Assembly: GCF_035581345.1 (NCBI RefSeq)
Contig: NZ_CP141608.1
Coordinates: 5,548,501-5,612,500 of the forward strand
Direction of reading: 5' to 3'
From: Pseudomonas sp. JQ170C
GTDB lineage: Bacteria; Pseudomonadota; Gammaproteobacteria; Pseudomonadales; Pseudomonadaceae
DNA length: 64,000 nucleotides
Shown here: positions 27,648 through 35,820 of the stretch, piece after piece
Layout: each line of letters starts with the position of its first letter
Position numbering within the stretch: the first letter of the stretch is position 1
Translations under genes and position numbers: made by a program
Notes under the pieces: model-generated
What the model saw: the letters and a program-made list of their open reading frames with translations, nothing else
Told to the model about the DNA's origin: nothing
Database searches by the model: none

Positions 27648-27713
27648 GCGATTCTGATCAAGCTGCGACACGAACACTTTCCTATCCGCGACATCGGCGT
27701 GCTTATCGCGACC
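27648..27713. promoter_or_regulatory. candidate GbdR operator repeats in the gbcB–gbcA intergenic region
   Basis: The 285-base divergent region holds four copies of a GCGA(C/T)(A/C/T) core: GCGATT at 27648, GCGACA at 27665 and 27688, GCGACC at 27708, at 17-, 23- and 20-bp steps. A related core (rc of GGTCGC) occurs in the cdhR–caiX repeats and before the dipeptidase gene. GbdR is an AraC-family activator known to act on gbcA and gbcB; the assignment of this motif is inference. Confidence 0.4.
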
Positions 27714-27898
27714 AGCCCCCTGCCGCAAGGGCTCGCGCGTCGGAAACGGATCTGATCATGTCGTCCATGGATATGGTTGAAGGCCGCTTCAATCGCACAC
27801 TCCATCGCAAATGAACCGCTGTATTTCCGCCTTGCGTCGCCATAACAACGATTAGCCACTTTTACCGGCCACAAGCACTGGCCACGAGGACCTACACG

Positions 27899-29191
27899 AT
27901 GGACGTCACCGCAACTTTGAGTCTGGGCGATCCACTGGAACCTGCGCGCAAGGCCACCGCCGAGATGCTGCAGAACCGCGAGCGCACGTTCTCGCTGCCG
28001 CAGCCGTTCTATTGCGACGAACGCCTGTTCCAGATCGACATGGAAGAAATTTTCCAGAAGGAATGGCTGATCGCGGGGATGACCTGCGAAATCCCGACCA
28101 AGGGCAACTTCCTCACCCTGCAGATCGGCAAGAACCCGATCCTGGTGGTGCGCGGTGCCGAAGGCCAGGTGCATGCCTTCCATAACGTCTGCCGTCATCG
28201 TGGCTCGCGGCTGTGCACCAGTGAAAAGGGCAAGGTGGCCAAACTGGTTTGCCATTACCACCAATGGACCTACGAACTCGACGGCCGCCTGCTGTTCGCC
28301 GGCACCGAGATGGGCGCCGACTTCGACATGAAGCAGTACGGCCTCAAGCCTGTGAACGTGAAAACCGCCGGTGGCTACATCTTCATCAGCCTGGCCGAGA
28401 ACCCGCCGGCGATCGACGACTTCCTGGCCACCCTGGCTCACTACATGGAGCCCTACGACATGGAGAACACCAAGGTGGCGGTGCAGACCACCTTGATGGA
28501 AAAGGCCAACTGGAAACTCGTGCTGGAAAACAACCGCGAGTGCTACCACTGCAGCGGTTCGCACCCGGAACTGCTCAAGACCCTGCTGGAATGGGACGAC
28601 GTCACCGACCCGCGGGCCGACCAGGCGTTCAAGGACCACGTCGCCGCCTCGGCTGCCGCCTGGGATGCCGAGAAGATCCCCTACGCCCACGCAAGCTTCG
28701 GCCTGCGCAACCGCATCGTGCGCATGCCGCTGCTCAAGGGCACCGTGTCCATGACCCTGGACGGCAAGCAGGGCTGCCAGAAGCTCATGGGCCGGATCAA
28801 GAACCCGGACCTTGGCTCGATGCGCATCCTGCACCTGCCACATTCGTGGAACCACTGCATGGGCGATCACATCATTGTCTTTACCGTGTGGCCGATCAGT
28901 GCCCAGGAAACCATGGTCACCACCAAGTGGCTGGTCCACAAGGATGCGGTCGAAGGTGTGGACTACGACCCGGCGCGCATGCGCCAGGTGTGGGATGCGA
29001 CCAACGACCAGGACCGTCGCCTGGCCGAGGAGAACCAGCGCGGGATCAACTCCACGGCCTATCAGCCGGGGCCTTACTCCAAGACCTACGAGTTTGGGGT
29101 GGTGAACTTTGTGGACTGGTACAGCGAGCGGGTGCTGAACAACCTGGGGGCGGCGCCGGCACCTTATCTGAAAGGCGTGGCGGCGCAGTAA
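27899..29191 (+). CDS. gbcA: glycine betaine demethylase oxygenase subunit GbcA
   Basis: Rieske-type oxygenase that removes one methyl group from glycine betaine as formaldehyde, giving dimethylglycine; 430 residues. The Rieske centre is CRH (Cys98, His100) and CHYH (Cys118, His121); the mononuclear iron site is NNRECYHCSGSH (His217, His222) with a later Asp ligand. It uses electrons from GbcB. It is monocistronic, divergent from gbcB, and followed by a REP pair and the DnaA-box cluster. Regulation by GbdR in response to betaine and dimethylglycine is established in P. aeruginosa. Confidence 0.96.
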   Translation: MDVTATLSLGDPLEPARKATAEMLQNRERTFSLPQPFYCDERLFQIDMEEIFQKEWLIAGMTCEIPTKGNFLTLQIGKNPILVVRGAEGQVHAFHNVCRHRGSRLCTSEKGKVAKLVCHYHQWTYELDGRLLFAGTEMGADFDMKQYGLKPVNVKTAGGYIFISLAENPPAIDDFLATLAHYMEPYDMENTKVAVQTTLMEKANWKLVLENNRECYHCSGSHPELLKTLLEWDDVTDPRADQAFKDHVAASAAAWDAEKIPYAHASFGLRNRIVRMPLLKGTVSMTLDGKQGCQKLMGRIKNPDLGSMRILHLPHSWNHCMGDHIIVFTVWPISAQETMVTTKWLVHKDAVEGVDYDPARMRQVWDATNDQDRRLAEENQRGINSTAYQPGPYSKTYEFGVVNFVDWYSERVLNNLGAAPAPYLKGVAAQ

Positions 29192-29205
29192 GCTGAGCAG
29201 GAAGG

Positions 29206-29258
29206 CATCGCGGGGCAAGCCCGCTCCTACACGGTGGGAGCGGGCTTGCCCCGCGATC
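29206..29258. repeat. REP pair after gbcA
   Basis: Inverted REP pair with a short centre (ACACGGTGGG), directly downstream of gbcA, before the DnaA-box region. Confidence 0.88.
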
Positions 29259-29410
29259 GCTGTACAAATATTGACCACACCCCGCAATCCCCCGCCCCCA
29301 CTGGCCTGCCCCATACAGCAAACACTTTATCCACAGGACAACCCACAGCAATTGTGGGAAACGCGACATTTCGCCTGTGGAAAACTTCAATCTCATGAAA
29401 TCAGGTCAAT

Positions 29411-29703
29411 TGGACGTTTTTTGACCAATACTCTGTAAGCCACTGAATACGTGGCTCCCAGGGGAAGGCAAACACCTTATCCACAAAGCGGCCAACAGAC
29501 TTTGTGTGCAAAAGTACCGGGGCTGGAAAGGTCGTGTGGATAACGCCGAAAGCCGTGTAATTACACGGCTTTAGCGTTGTGGAAGGGGGTAAAACAGCAA
29601 ACTGGACGTTTTTTGATCAACTCTCTGTAAGCCTTGATCCACGGGGCTTACCGTCATGGGCGAACATATTATCCACAGAGCCACCAACAAGGATTGTGGG
29701 TAA
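29411..29703 (+). repeat. two diverged 192-bp-spaced direct repeats
   Basis: TGGACGTTTTTTGA-type segments begin at 29411 and 29603 (period 192), each followed by CTCTGTAAGCC, then a variable part, then the box pair (AAC-A---TTATCCACA…CCAAC…TTGTG). A partial third copy with only the box pair lies at 29320–29361. The duplication explains part of the box cluster. Confidence 0.7.
29549..29572. repeat. perfect 24-bp palindrome
   Basis: AAAGCCGTGTAA followed immediately by its exact complement TTACACGGCTTT, without a spacer, between two DnaA boxes. It is not followed by a long T-run, so a terminator is not the obvious reading; a protein-binding site or cruciform is possible. Confidence 0.75.
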
Positions 29704-29709
29704 CGCCCT

Positions 29710-30480
29710 TCAGCGCAGCACGCCTTCCTCCACCAGCAATTTGAGAATGGCATCGGCACCCGCCTCGGGCGTCAGATCCTTGAGTACCTGGCCACCCCCG
29801 CCACTGGCCTTCGCCGTCGCGGCTTTCATACGGTCGGCACCTCTCTTGGCCTTGATCACTTTCAGGCGCTTGGGCCGTGGCTTGGCCGGTTGCAATTCGG
29901 CGCCTGTGAGTAACTCGTCTTCGACGATCGCCACCTGCCGTGCGGCCAATACCCCGCGCCGCGCCGGGCCAAAGGCGCTCTGGCGGGGCTTGGGCGCGGC
30001 GTTATCCACAGTGGCCAGCAGCGGCAGGCGCACCTTGAGCCGGCGCCGCTGGCCCCGTGGCAGAGCTTGCAGCACCTGGGCCACGCCGTTGTGGATAGAT
30101 TCGACTTCCGCCAACCCCACCACCAACGGCCAGCCCAGGCGCTCGGCCAGCAGGAACGGGAGCATGCCCGAGCCTTCGCCGGTCTCGGCCTGGCTGCCGG
30201 TCAGCACCAGTTGGGCACCCGCCTCACGCAAATAATCCCCCAACACACCCAGGGCGTCGGCACCCGCCGGCTGCTCAAGCACATCGAGCTGCGCCAGGCC
30301 CATGCCCAGGTAGGCGCGCAAGGCCGGTTCCTGCGGGTCGCCAGCGTGCAGCACCTGCAAGTTATCCCCAGCCAGCTGCAAGCCCAGCTCCACCGCCCGG
30401 GCGTCCTGTTCGGCACGCCGGGTGCGGCCCGAGCTTGGGTGGGCACCGATGGAAACCAGACTGACGACCTTGGTACTCAT
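29710..30480 (-). CDS. electron transfer flavoprotein beta-like subunit of the dimethylglycine system
   Basis: ETF β-domain protein of 256 residues that accepts electrons from DgcAB-type demethylation and works with the adjacent α subunit. It shows the ETF-β fold pattern: LVSIGAHPSSGRTRRAEQDARAVE, VLTGSQAETGEGSGMLPFLLAERLGWP. The C-terminal part (after about 200) is a Lys/Arg-rich linker followed by a short conserved helix. The 15-base gap to etfA and the same strand make it the last gene of the dgc operon. Its coding sequence contains one perfect DnaA box (30002–30010). Confidence 0.88.
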   Translation of the reverse strand: MSTKVVSLVSIGAHPSSGRTRRAEQDARAVELGLQLAGDNLQVLHAGDPQEPALRAYLGMGLAQLDVLEQPAGADALGVLGDYLREAGAQLVLTGSQAETGEGSGMLPFLLAERLGWPLVVGLAEVESIHNGVAQVLQALPRGQRRRLKVRLPLLATVDNAAPKPRQSAFGPARRGVLAARQVAIVEDELLTGAELQPAKPRPKRLKVIKAKRGADRMKAATAKASGGGGQVLKDLTPEAGADAILKLLVEEGVLR

Positions 30481-30495
30481 AGTTATCCCCTGCCC

Positions 30496-31719
30496 TTATG
30501 CCGCGTCGCGCTTGGCGTCGTTGCGGTAGTTTTCCACAGCCTGGATCAGCGCCTGCAAGATCGCCGCGCTGTCGCCGATCACCGAAAGGTCGGCGCGTTT
30601 GATCATGTCGCAGCCCGGGTCCATGTTGATCGCCACCACCTTGTCGCAGGCACCGATGCCCTGCAGGTGCTGGATCGCTCCGGAGATCCCCACAGCCATA
30701 TAGACCCGCGCCGTGACCCAGGTGCCGGTAGCCCCCACCTGGCGATTGCGCGGCATGAAGCCGTCGTCCACCGCCACCCGCGAGGCGCCCTCGGTGGCGC
30801 CCAGGGCTACGGTTGCGCGGTGGAACAAGTCCCAGTCCTTGACCCCGTTGCCGCCCGAGACGATGAACTCGGCTTCGGCCATGGCAATGGCGGCCGGGTC
30901 CACGGCCACCGGGCCAAGGTCTTCAATGCGCGGCAAGCTGCGCGCCACGCTTGTGGATAACTGTTCGGGCAAGGCTTCGTGACGGGTTTCGCTGACCGGC
31001 TCGGCGCATTCGGCAGCGGCCAGAATCAAACGTGGCAGGCCGCGGATCAGATCCTGCTGGCCTGCCCCGGCACGGCCACTGCACTGCCCATCCTTGACCT
31101 GCCAGACCCGCGTCGCCGGGCGCTCGCCCAGGGCTGCGGCAAAACGACGGCCCAGTTCGCCGCCACCGGTGCGGCTGTCGGGCAGCAGCCAGTGACGCGG
31201 GCTGAACTGGTTATCCACAGCCCGCAGGCCCTGCACCAGTTGCTCGGGGGCATAGCCGTCGAATTCTTCGCCTTCGATGACCAGCAAGCGGTCGACACCG
31301 GCTGTGGAAAAGTTGCTTTCCTTGTGTTCGCCGAACACCACCGCCAGCACCGCACCCTCACTGCCGGCCAGGCTGTGGGCAAGGCCGAGCAGATCACGGT
31401 CGTGACTGCCCAGGCGACCACCGACCATGTCGGGTACCACGGCGATGTAGAACGCTGGCGCAGGCACCTGGTGCAACGGCAACTCCACCGCCGCTGCCGC
31501 CGTACGCTTGGTGCTGGTGCCCTGCTGGGCTCCGCTGCGGTCAATGCGCTTGATGCCATTGGGGCCGATAAAACCGATGCCGTGAGGGTTCTTGCGGACA
31601 ATGCCGTTCGGCCCCATCCAGCTGTGCTGCTGGGTCTGCTGCATGGCCGCATGCAACGGGTGCAGGCGGTTACGGGCAATCCATTCGGCGCGCGGATCAC
31701 GGCGAATAATGTCGCTCAT
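30496..31719 (-). CDS. electron transfer flavoprotein alpha-like subunit of the dimethylglycine system
   Basis: ETF α-type protein of 407 residues. The C-terminal FAD-binding domain (about 285–395) is typical: SGGNGVKDWD, GATGTWVTARVYMAVGISGAIQH, INMDPGCDMIKRADLSVIGD. Before the usual β-like N-domain there is an unusual extension of about 80 residues carrying two copies of a GPNGI motif (36–40 and 52–56). The start shares one base with the dgcB stop (TGATG), so it is translationally coupled. Two perfect DnaA boxes (30952, 31211) and two TTTTCCACA-type boxes (30530, 31303) lie inside the gene. It probably passes electrons to the quinone pool through an ETF dehydrogenase. Confidence 0.9.
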   Translation of the reverse strand: MSDIIRRDPRAEWIARNRLHPLHAAMQQTQQHSWMGPNGIVRKNPHGIGFIGPNGIKRIDRSGAQQGTSTKRTAAAAVELPLHQVPAPAFYIAVVPDMVGGRLGSHDRDLLGLAHSLAGSEGAVLAVVFGEHKESNFSTAGVDRLLVIEGEEFDGYAPEQLVQGLRAVDNQFSPRHWLLPDSRTGGGELGRRFAAALGERPATRVWQVKDGQCSGRAGAGQQDLIRGLPRLILAAAECAEPVSETRHEALPEQLSTSVARSLPRIEDLGPVAVDPAAIAMAEAEFIVSGGNGVKDWDLFHRATVALGATEGASRVAVDDGFMPRNRQVGATGTWVTARVYMAVGISGAIQHLQGIGACDKVVAINMDPGCDMIKRADLSVIGDSAAILQALIQAVENYRNDAKRDAA

Positions 31720-33668
31720 CAGTGCACCTCCGCAGGTTCACGCTTGGCCGGCGCCGGTTTGTTCGCCGGGGCCTGCTCTTCGAGCAGGGCATCGGCCACC
31801 AGCTCGGCCAGGTCCTTGATCAGTGGCCGGGGTTCGACCACGCCTTCAAGCATCGCCGTGCACTGTGGGCAACCCACGGCCACCAGTTCGGCGCCCGTCT
31901 CGCGGATGTCTTCCATGCGCATGTCGGGAATCCGCTGCTTGCCGGGGATGTCGGTGATCGGCGCACCGCCACCACCGCCGCAGCAACGGGAACGGAAGCC
32001 CGAACGCTGCATCTCCTTGATCTCGATACCCAGGGCGCGCAGCACCTCGCGGGGCGCTTCGTACTCGCCGTTGTAGCGGCCCAGGTAGCACGGGTCGTGA
32101 TAGGTCACGCTGCCGCCCTTGTGCTGGCCAAGGTTCAACGCCCCGGCCGCGATCAGTTCGGCAATGTAGGTGCTGTGGTGCTGCACCAGGTACTCGCCGC
32201 CAAAGGCACCGTATTCGTTCTTGAGCACATGGAAACTGTGCGGATCGCAGGTGACGATGCGCTTGAAGCTGTACTTGGCCAGGGTCTGGATATTGCGCCG
32301 GGCCAGTTGCTGGAAGGTCGCTTCATCGCCCAGGCGCCGCGCCACGTCGCCGCTGTCCCGCTCCTCGAGGCCCAGCACGGCAAAGTCCACCTGGGCAGCC
32401 TTGAGCACTTTGACGAACGCACGCAGGGTGCGCTGGTTGCGCATGTCGAAGGCACCGTCGCCCACCCAGAACAGCACGTCGGTGGTCCTGGTTTCGCCGA
32501 GCAGCTTGAGGCTCAGGTCCGCCGCCCAGTTCATCCGCCCGCCCGGGGCAAAGCCGCCGGGGTTGTCGGTGGCGATGAGGTTGTCGAGTACCTCGGCACC
32601 CTTGTTCGGGGTCGCGCCTTTTTCCAGGGTCAGGTGACGGCGCATGTCGACGATGGCATCGACGTGCTCGATCATCATCGGGCATTCCTCCACGCACGCG
32701 CGGCAGGTGGTGCACGACCAGAGGGTTTCAGCGTCCACCAGGCCATTGACGATCGGCTGGTGCGGATTGCCGCCGTGCTCGCCGATTGGCTTGCCTGGAT
32801 ACGGGCTACCGGCAAATTTCGCGTCGGTGCCACCGGCAAGGCCGACGACCATGTCCTGGATGAGCTTTTTCGGGTTCAGCGGTTGCCCGGCGGCAAAGGC
32901 CGGGCATGCCGCCTCGCACTTGCCGCATTGAACGCAGGCGTCGAAGCCCAGCAGTTGGTTCCAGGTGAAATCCTTGGGTTTTTCCACACCCAGCAGGGCC
33001 TGTGGATCTTCCAGGTCGATGGGCTTGAGCCCGGTGGAGCGGCCACCGCCAAAACGCTCGGCGCGGCGGTGCCAGGCCAGGTGCAGGGCACCGGCGAAGG
33101 CGTGCTTCATCGGCCCGCCCCAGGTCATGCCGAAGAACAGCTCGGACACGCCCCAGAGCACCCCGAGCCCCAGCAGGGCTACCAGCACCCAGCCGCCAAA
33201 GCCTTGCGGCAGGATTCCGGCCACCGGCAAGGTGGCGATGAAGAAACTCGCGGCAAACACCAGCAAGCTCTTTGGCAGGCGCATCCACGGGCCCTTGGAC
33301 AGGCGCGCAGGCGGGTTGAGGCGGCGCTTGTAGACGAACAGCGCGCCGGCAAACATCAGCACCGTGGCAAACAGCAAGGCGTAGCCGAGGATCTTGTTAT
33401 GCAGACCAAAGCCATGCACCAGGATCGCCAGGACCGCCGCCAAGACAAAGCCCCCGGCGGTGGCGACGTGGGTATTGGCCATGTATTTGTCGCGGGCGAC
33501 CACGTGGTGCAGGTCGACCATGTAGCGCCGGGGCATGGCCAGCAGCCCGCCCAGCAGATCGACCTTCGAGGGCCGGCCCTGGCGCCACATCCGCACACGC
33601 CGCAAGGCGCCGAGGACAGCCAGGCCCAGGGCGGCGAACAGCAAAAGGGGAATCAACGTGTTCAACAT
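31719..33668 (-). CDS. dgcB: dimethylglycine catabolism iron–sulfur protein DgcB
   Basis: Membrane-bound Fe–S protein of 649 residues needed for dimethylglycine demethylation. N-terminal membrane segments lie at about 5–22, 70–88, 93–112, 133–152 and 160–180. Then come two ferredoxin-type clusters (CVQCGKCEAACP with Cys245/248/251/255 and CTTCRACVEECP) and C-terminal CCG-type domains like those of heterodisulfide reductase (PCYLGRYNGEYEAPREVL, RCCGGGGG). It is expected to move electrons from DgcA to the ETF or quinone pool. A REP pair (33681–33740) separates it from dgcA. GbdR-dependent in P. aeruginosa (literature). Confidence 0.94.
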   Translation of the reverse strand: MLNTLIPLLLFAALGLAVLGALRRVRMWRQGRPSKVDLLGGLLAMPRRYMVDLHHVVARDKYMANTHVATAGGFVLAAVLAILVHGFGLHNKILGYALLFATVLMFAGALFVYKRRLNPPARLSKGPWMRLPKSLLVFAASFFIATLPVAGILPQGFGGWVLVALLGLGVLWGVSELFFGMTWGGPMKHAFAGALHLAWHRRAERFGGGRSTGLKPIDLEDPQALLGVEKPKDFTWNQLLGFDACVQCGKCEAACPAFAAGQPLNPKKLIQDMVVGLAGGTDAKFAGSPYPGKPIGEHGGNPHQPIVNGLVDAETLWSCTTCRACVEECPMMIEHVDAIVDMRRHLTLEKGATPNKGAEVLDNLIATDNPGGFAPGGRMNWAADLSLKLLGETRTTDVLFWVGDGAFDMRNQRTLRAFVKVLKAAQVDFAVLGLEERDSGDVARRLGDEATFQQLARRNIQTLAKYSFKRIVTCDPHSFHVLKNEYGAFGGEYLVQHHSTYIAELIAAGALNLGQHKGGSVTYHDPCYLGRYNGEYEAPREVLRALGIEIKEMQRSGFRSRCCGGGGGAPITDIPGKQRIPDMRMEDIRETGAELVAVGCPQCTAMLEGVVEPRPLIKDLAELVADALLEEQAPANKPAPAKREPAEVH

Positions 33669-33680
33669 GGGAAGCTCCCA

Positions 33681-33740
33681 GTAGGAGCGGGCTTGCCCCG
33701 CGATGGCGGTGTATCAGACCTACGCAAGCCCGCTCCTACA
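33681..33740. repeat. REP pair between dgcA and dgcB
   Basis: Inverted REP pair inside the dimethylglycine operon; the second copy has lost part of its core (CTACGCAAGCCCGCTCC). Confidence 0.85.
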
Positions 33741-33744
33741 CAGA

Positions 33745-35805
33745 TCAGAAGTCCTTACACAGGCGCAAGGCGTCGTAGATGGCGGCATGAGTGTTGCGCT
33801 GCGCCACGCAGTCGCCGATGCGGTACAGCAGGTAGCCTTCGCCCGGCTGGCTGAGGATCGGCTGCGGCTGGATCGCGAAGAGTGCCTCGACGTCGATCTG
33901 GCCTTTGTTGCGCGAACCTTCCTTGAGCCCGTAGTAGAGCGCTTCGTCCGGCCGCACGCCGTTCTCGATGACCACCTGGTCGACCACCCGCTCCTCTTTG
34001 GCGCCGGTGTATTCGTTCTCCAGCACCGCCACCAGCTTGTCGCCCTCGCGGTAGACCTTTTCCAGCATCAGGTCGCCGGTCATGATCACTTCCTTGGGGT
34101 ACATGCTGCGGTAGTAGGTGGGGAATGACGTACCGCCAATGGCCACGCCCGGCTTGATGTCGTCGGTGACGATCTCGACCTGGCTGCCCTTGTCGGCGAT
34201 GTAGTCGGCCACCGACATGCCGGTGAACTCGCAGATGGTGTCGTACACCAGCACGTTCTTGCCCGGTGCCACCTTGCCGTCGAGTACGTCCCAGCTGCTG
34301 ACCACCAGGCCTTCGGCCGCACCCCAGTGCTCGTTCTGCTCAATGAACGGGTGCCCGCCCACCGCCAGTACGATGACGTCCGGGCGCAGGTCCTGGATGG
34401 TGGCGATATCGGCAGCGGTCCCCAGGCGCAGGTCGACCTTCAGGCGTGCCAGCTCCAGTTGGTACCAGCGGGTGATGCCGGCGATCTGGTCACGCTGCGG
34501 CGCCTTGGCGGCAATGGTGATCTGCCCGCCGATGGCGTCCTTTTTCTCGAACAGGGTCACGTCGTGGCCACGCTCGGCCGCAACGCGCGCCGCTTCCATC
34601 CCCGCCGGCCCTGCGCCGACCACCACCACTTTGCGCTTGGGCCCGGTGGATTTTTCGATGATGTGCGGCACGCCCATGTATTCGCGGGAGGTGGCGGCGT
34701 TCTGGATGCACAGCACATCCAGTCCCTGGTACTGGCGGTCGATGCAGTAGTTGGCACCGACGCACTGTTTGATCTGGTCGATCTGGCCCATCTTGATCTT
34801 GGCGATCAGGTGCGGGTCGGCAATGTGCGCACGGGTCATGCCGACCATGTCTACATAACCGCCCTCGAGGATGCGGGTAGCCTGGTTCGGGTCCTTGATG
34901 TTCTGCGCATGCAGCACCGGCACCTTGACCACTTCCTTGATGCCGGCAGCCAGGTGCAGGAACGGCTCCGGTGGATAACTCATGTTGGGGATAACGTTGG
35001 CCAGGGTGTTGTGGGTGTCGCACCCTGAGCCGATCACGCCGAAGAAATCGAGCATGCCGGTGGCGTCGTAGTACTTGGCGATTTCCTTCATGTCCTCGTG
35101 GCTCAGGCCATCGGGGTGGAATTCGTCACCACAGATACGCATGCCCACGCAGAAATCCGGGCCCACTTCGGCACGCACCGCCTTGATCACTTCCAGGCCG
35201 AACTTCATGCGCCCTTCAAAGCTGCCGCCCCATTCGTCGGTCCGCTTGTTGACCCGCGGGCTCCAGAACTGGTCGATCATGTGCTGGTGCACGGCCGACA
35301 GCTCGACGCCGTCCAGGCCGCCCTCCTTGGCCCGGCGCGCCGCTTGCGCGTAGTTGCCGATCACCCGCCAGATTTCCTCCGGCTCGATGGTCTTGCAGGT
35401 GGCACGGTGCACCGGTTCGCGGATGCCCGACGGCGACATCAGGGTCGGCCAGTTGAAGCCGTCCCAGCGCGAGCGACGGCCCATGTGGGTAATCTGGATC
35501 ATGATCTTGGCGCCATGCTTGTGCATGGCATCGGCCAGGTTCTGGAAGTGCGGAATGATGCGGTCGGTGGACAGGTTCACCGAGGCCCACCACTCCTGCG
35601 GGCTGTCGATGGCCACCACCGAGGACCCCCCGCAGATGGCAAGGCCGATACCGCCCTTGGCTTTCTCTTCGTAGTACTTCACATAGCGGGCGGTGGTCAT
35701 GCCGCCATCGGTGGCGTAGACCTCGGCGTGCGCGGTGCTCAGGACCCGGTTGCGGATGGTCAGTTTGCCGATCTGGATCGGCTGGAACATTGCTTCGAAA
35801 GCCAT
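33745..35805 (-). CDS. dgcA: dimethylglycine demethylation flavoprotein DgcA
   Basis: Catalytic subunit of 686 residues converting dimethylglycine to sarcosine. The N-terminal FMN-binding barrel of the old-yellow-enzyme class (MFQPIQIGKLTIRNRVLSTAHAEVY; HIADPHLIAK) is followed by a [4Fe-4S] site (CVGANYCIDRQYQGLDVLC) and an FAD/NAD-binding domain (VVVVGAGPAGMEAARVAAERG at about 390). The architecture matches 2,4-dienoyl-CoA reductase/trimethylamine dehydrogenase enzymes. It lies between the DUF5943 gene, 15 bases upstream, and dgcB. GbdR-dependent in P. aeruginosa (literature). Confidence 0.95.
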   Translation of the reverse strand: MAFEAMFQPIQIGKLTIRNRVLSTAHAEVYATDGGMTTARYVKYYEEKAKGGIGLAICGGSSVVAIDSPQEWWASVNLSTDRIIPHFQNLADAMHKHGAKIMIQITHMGRRSRWDGFNWPTLMSPSGIREPVHRATCKTIEPEEIWRVIGNYAQAARRAKEGGLDGVELSAVHQHMIDQFWSPRVNKRTDEWGGSFEGRMKFGLEVIKAVRAEVGPDFCVGMRICGDEFHPDGLSHEDMKEIAKYYDATGMLDFFGVIGSGCDTHNTLANVIPNMSYPPEPFLHLAAGIKEVVKVPVLHAQNIKDPNQATRILEGGYVDMVGMTRAHIADPHLIAKIKMGQIDQIKQCVGANYCIDRQYQGLDVLCIQNAATSREYMGVPHIIEKSTGPKRKVVVVGAGPAGMEAARVAAERGHDVTLFEKKDAIGGQITIAAKAPQRDQIAGITRWYQLELARLKVDLRLGTAADIATIQDLRPDVIVLAVGGHPFIEQNEHWGAAEGLVVSSWDVLDGKVAPGKNVLVYDTICEFTGMSVADYIADKGSQVEIVTDDIKPGVAIGGTSFPTYYRSMYPKEVIMTGDLMLEKVYREGDKLVAVLENEYTGAKEERVVDQVVIENGVRPDEALYYGLKEGSRNKGQIDVEALFAIQPQPILSQPGEGYLLYRIGDCVAQRNTHAAIYDALRLCKDF

Positions 35806-35820
35806 GGCGGGATCCTCGAC

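Larger units (their letters stand above)
29327..29703. other. cluster of DnaA boxes in paired arrangement
   Basis: Non-coding gap between convergent gbcA and etfB. Perfect TTATCCACA boxes at 29327, 29477 and 29669 on the plus strand, and TGTGGATAA (29535) on the minus strand; TGTGGAAAA (29376) also fits the TTWTNCACA consensus. After each plus-strand box, an inverted partner follows at exactly 17 bp: TGTGGGAAA at 29353, TGTGTGCAA at 29503 and TGTGGGTAA at 29695. These are weaker matches. No replication genes are nearby, so this is not the usual oriC setting. Function as a DnaA-titrating or reactivating site is inference. Confidence 0.8.

Noticed and set aside
27630..27655. σ54 promoter (GG-N10-GC) before gbcA
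   Set aside because: The GG and GC spacing fits, but the rest of TGGCAC/TTGCA is poor, and the position is about 250 bases from the gene.
27614..29314. Very long minus-strand open frame continuing from gbcB through gbcA (932 residues in total)
   Set aside because: It is antisense to gbcA, which has intact Rieske and iron motifs. High G+C favours long antisense frames; the true gbcB start is ATG 27613.
29260..29709. Chromosomal replication origin (oriC)
   Set aside because: DnaA boxes are present, but there is no dnaA, rpmH, rnpA, gidA or parS-like sequence nearby, and the flanking genes are catabolic; a titration-type locus is the better reading.
31722..33854. 710-residue plus-strand open frame across dgcB
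   Set aside because: Antisense to dgcB, whose cysteine clusters and helices are intact; the translation looks like a reversed codon-bias artefact.
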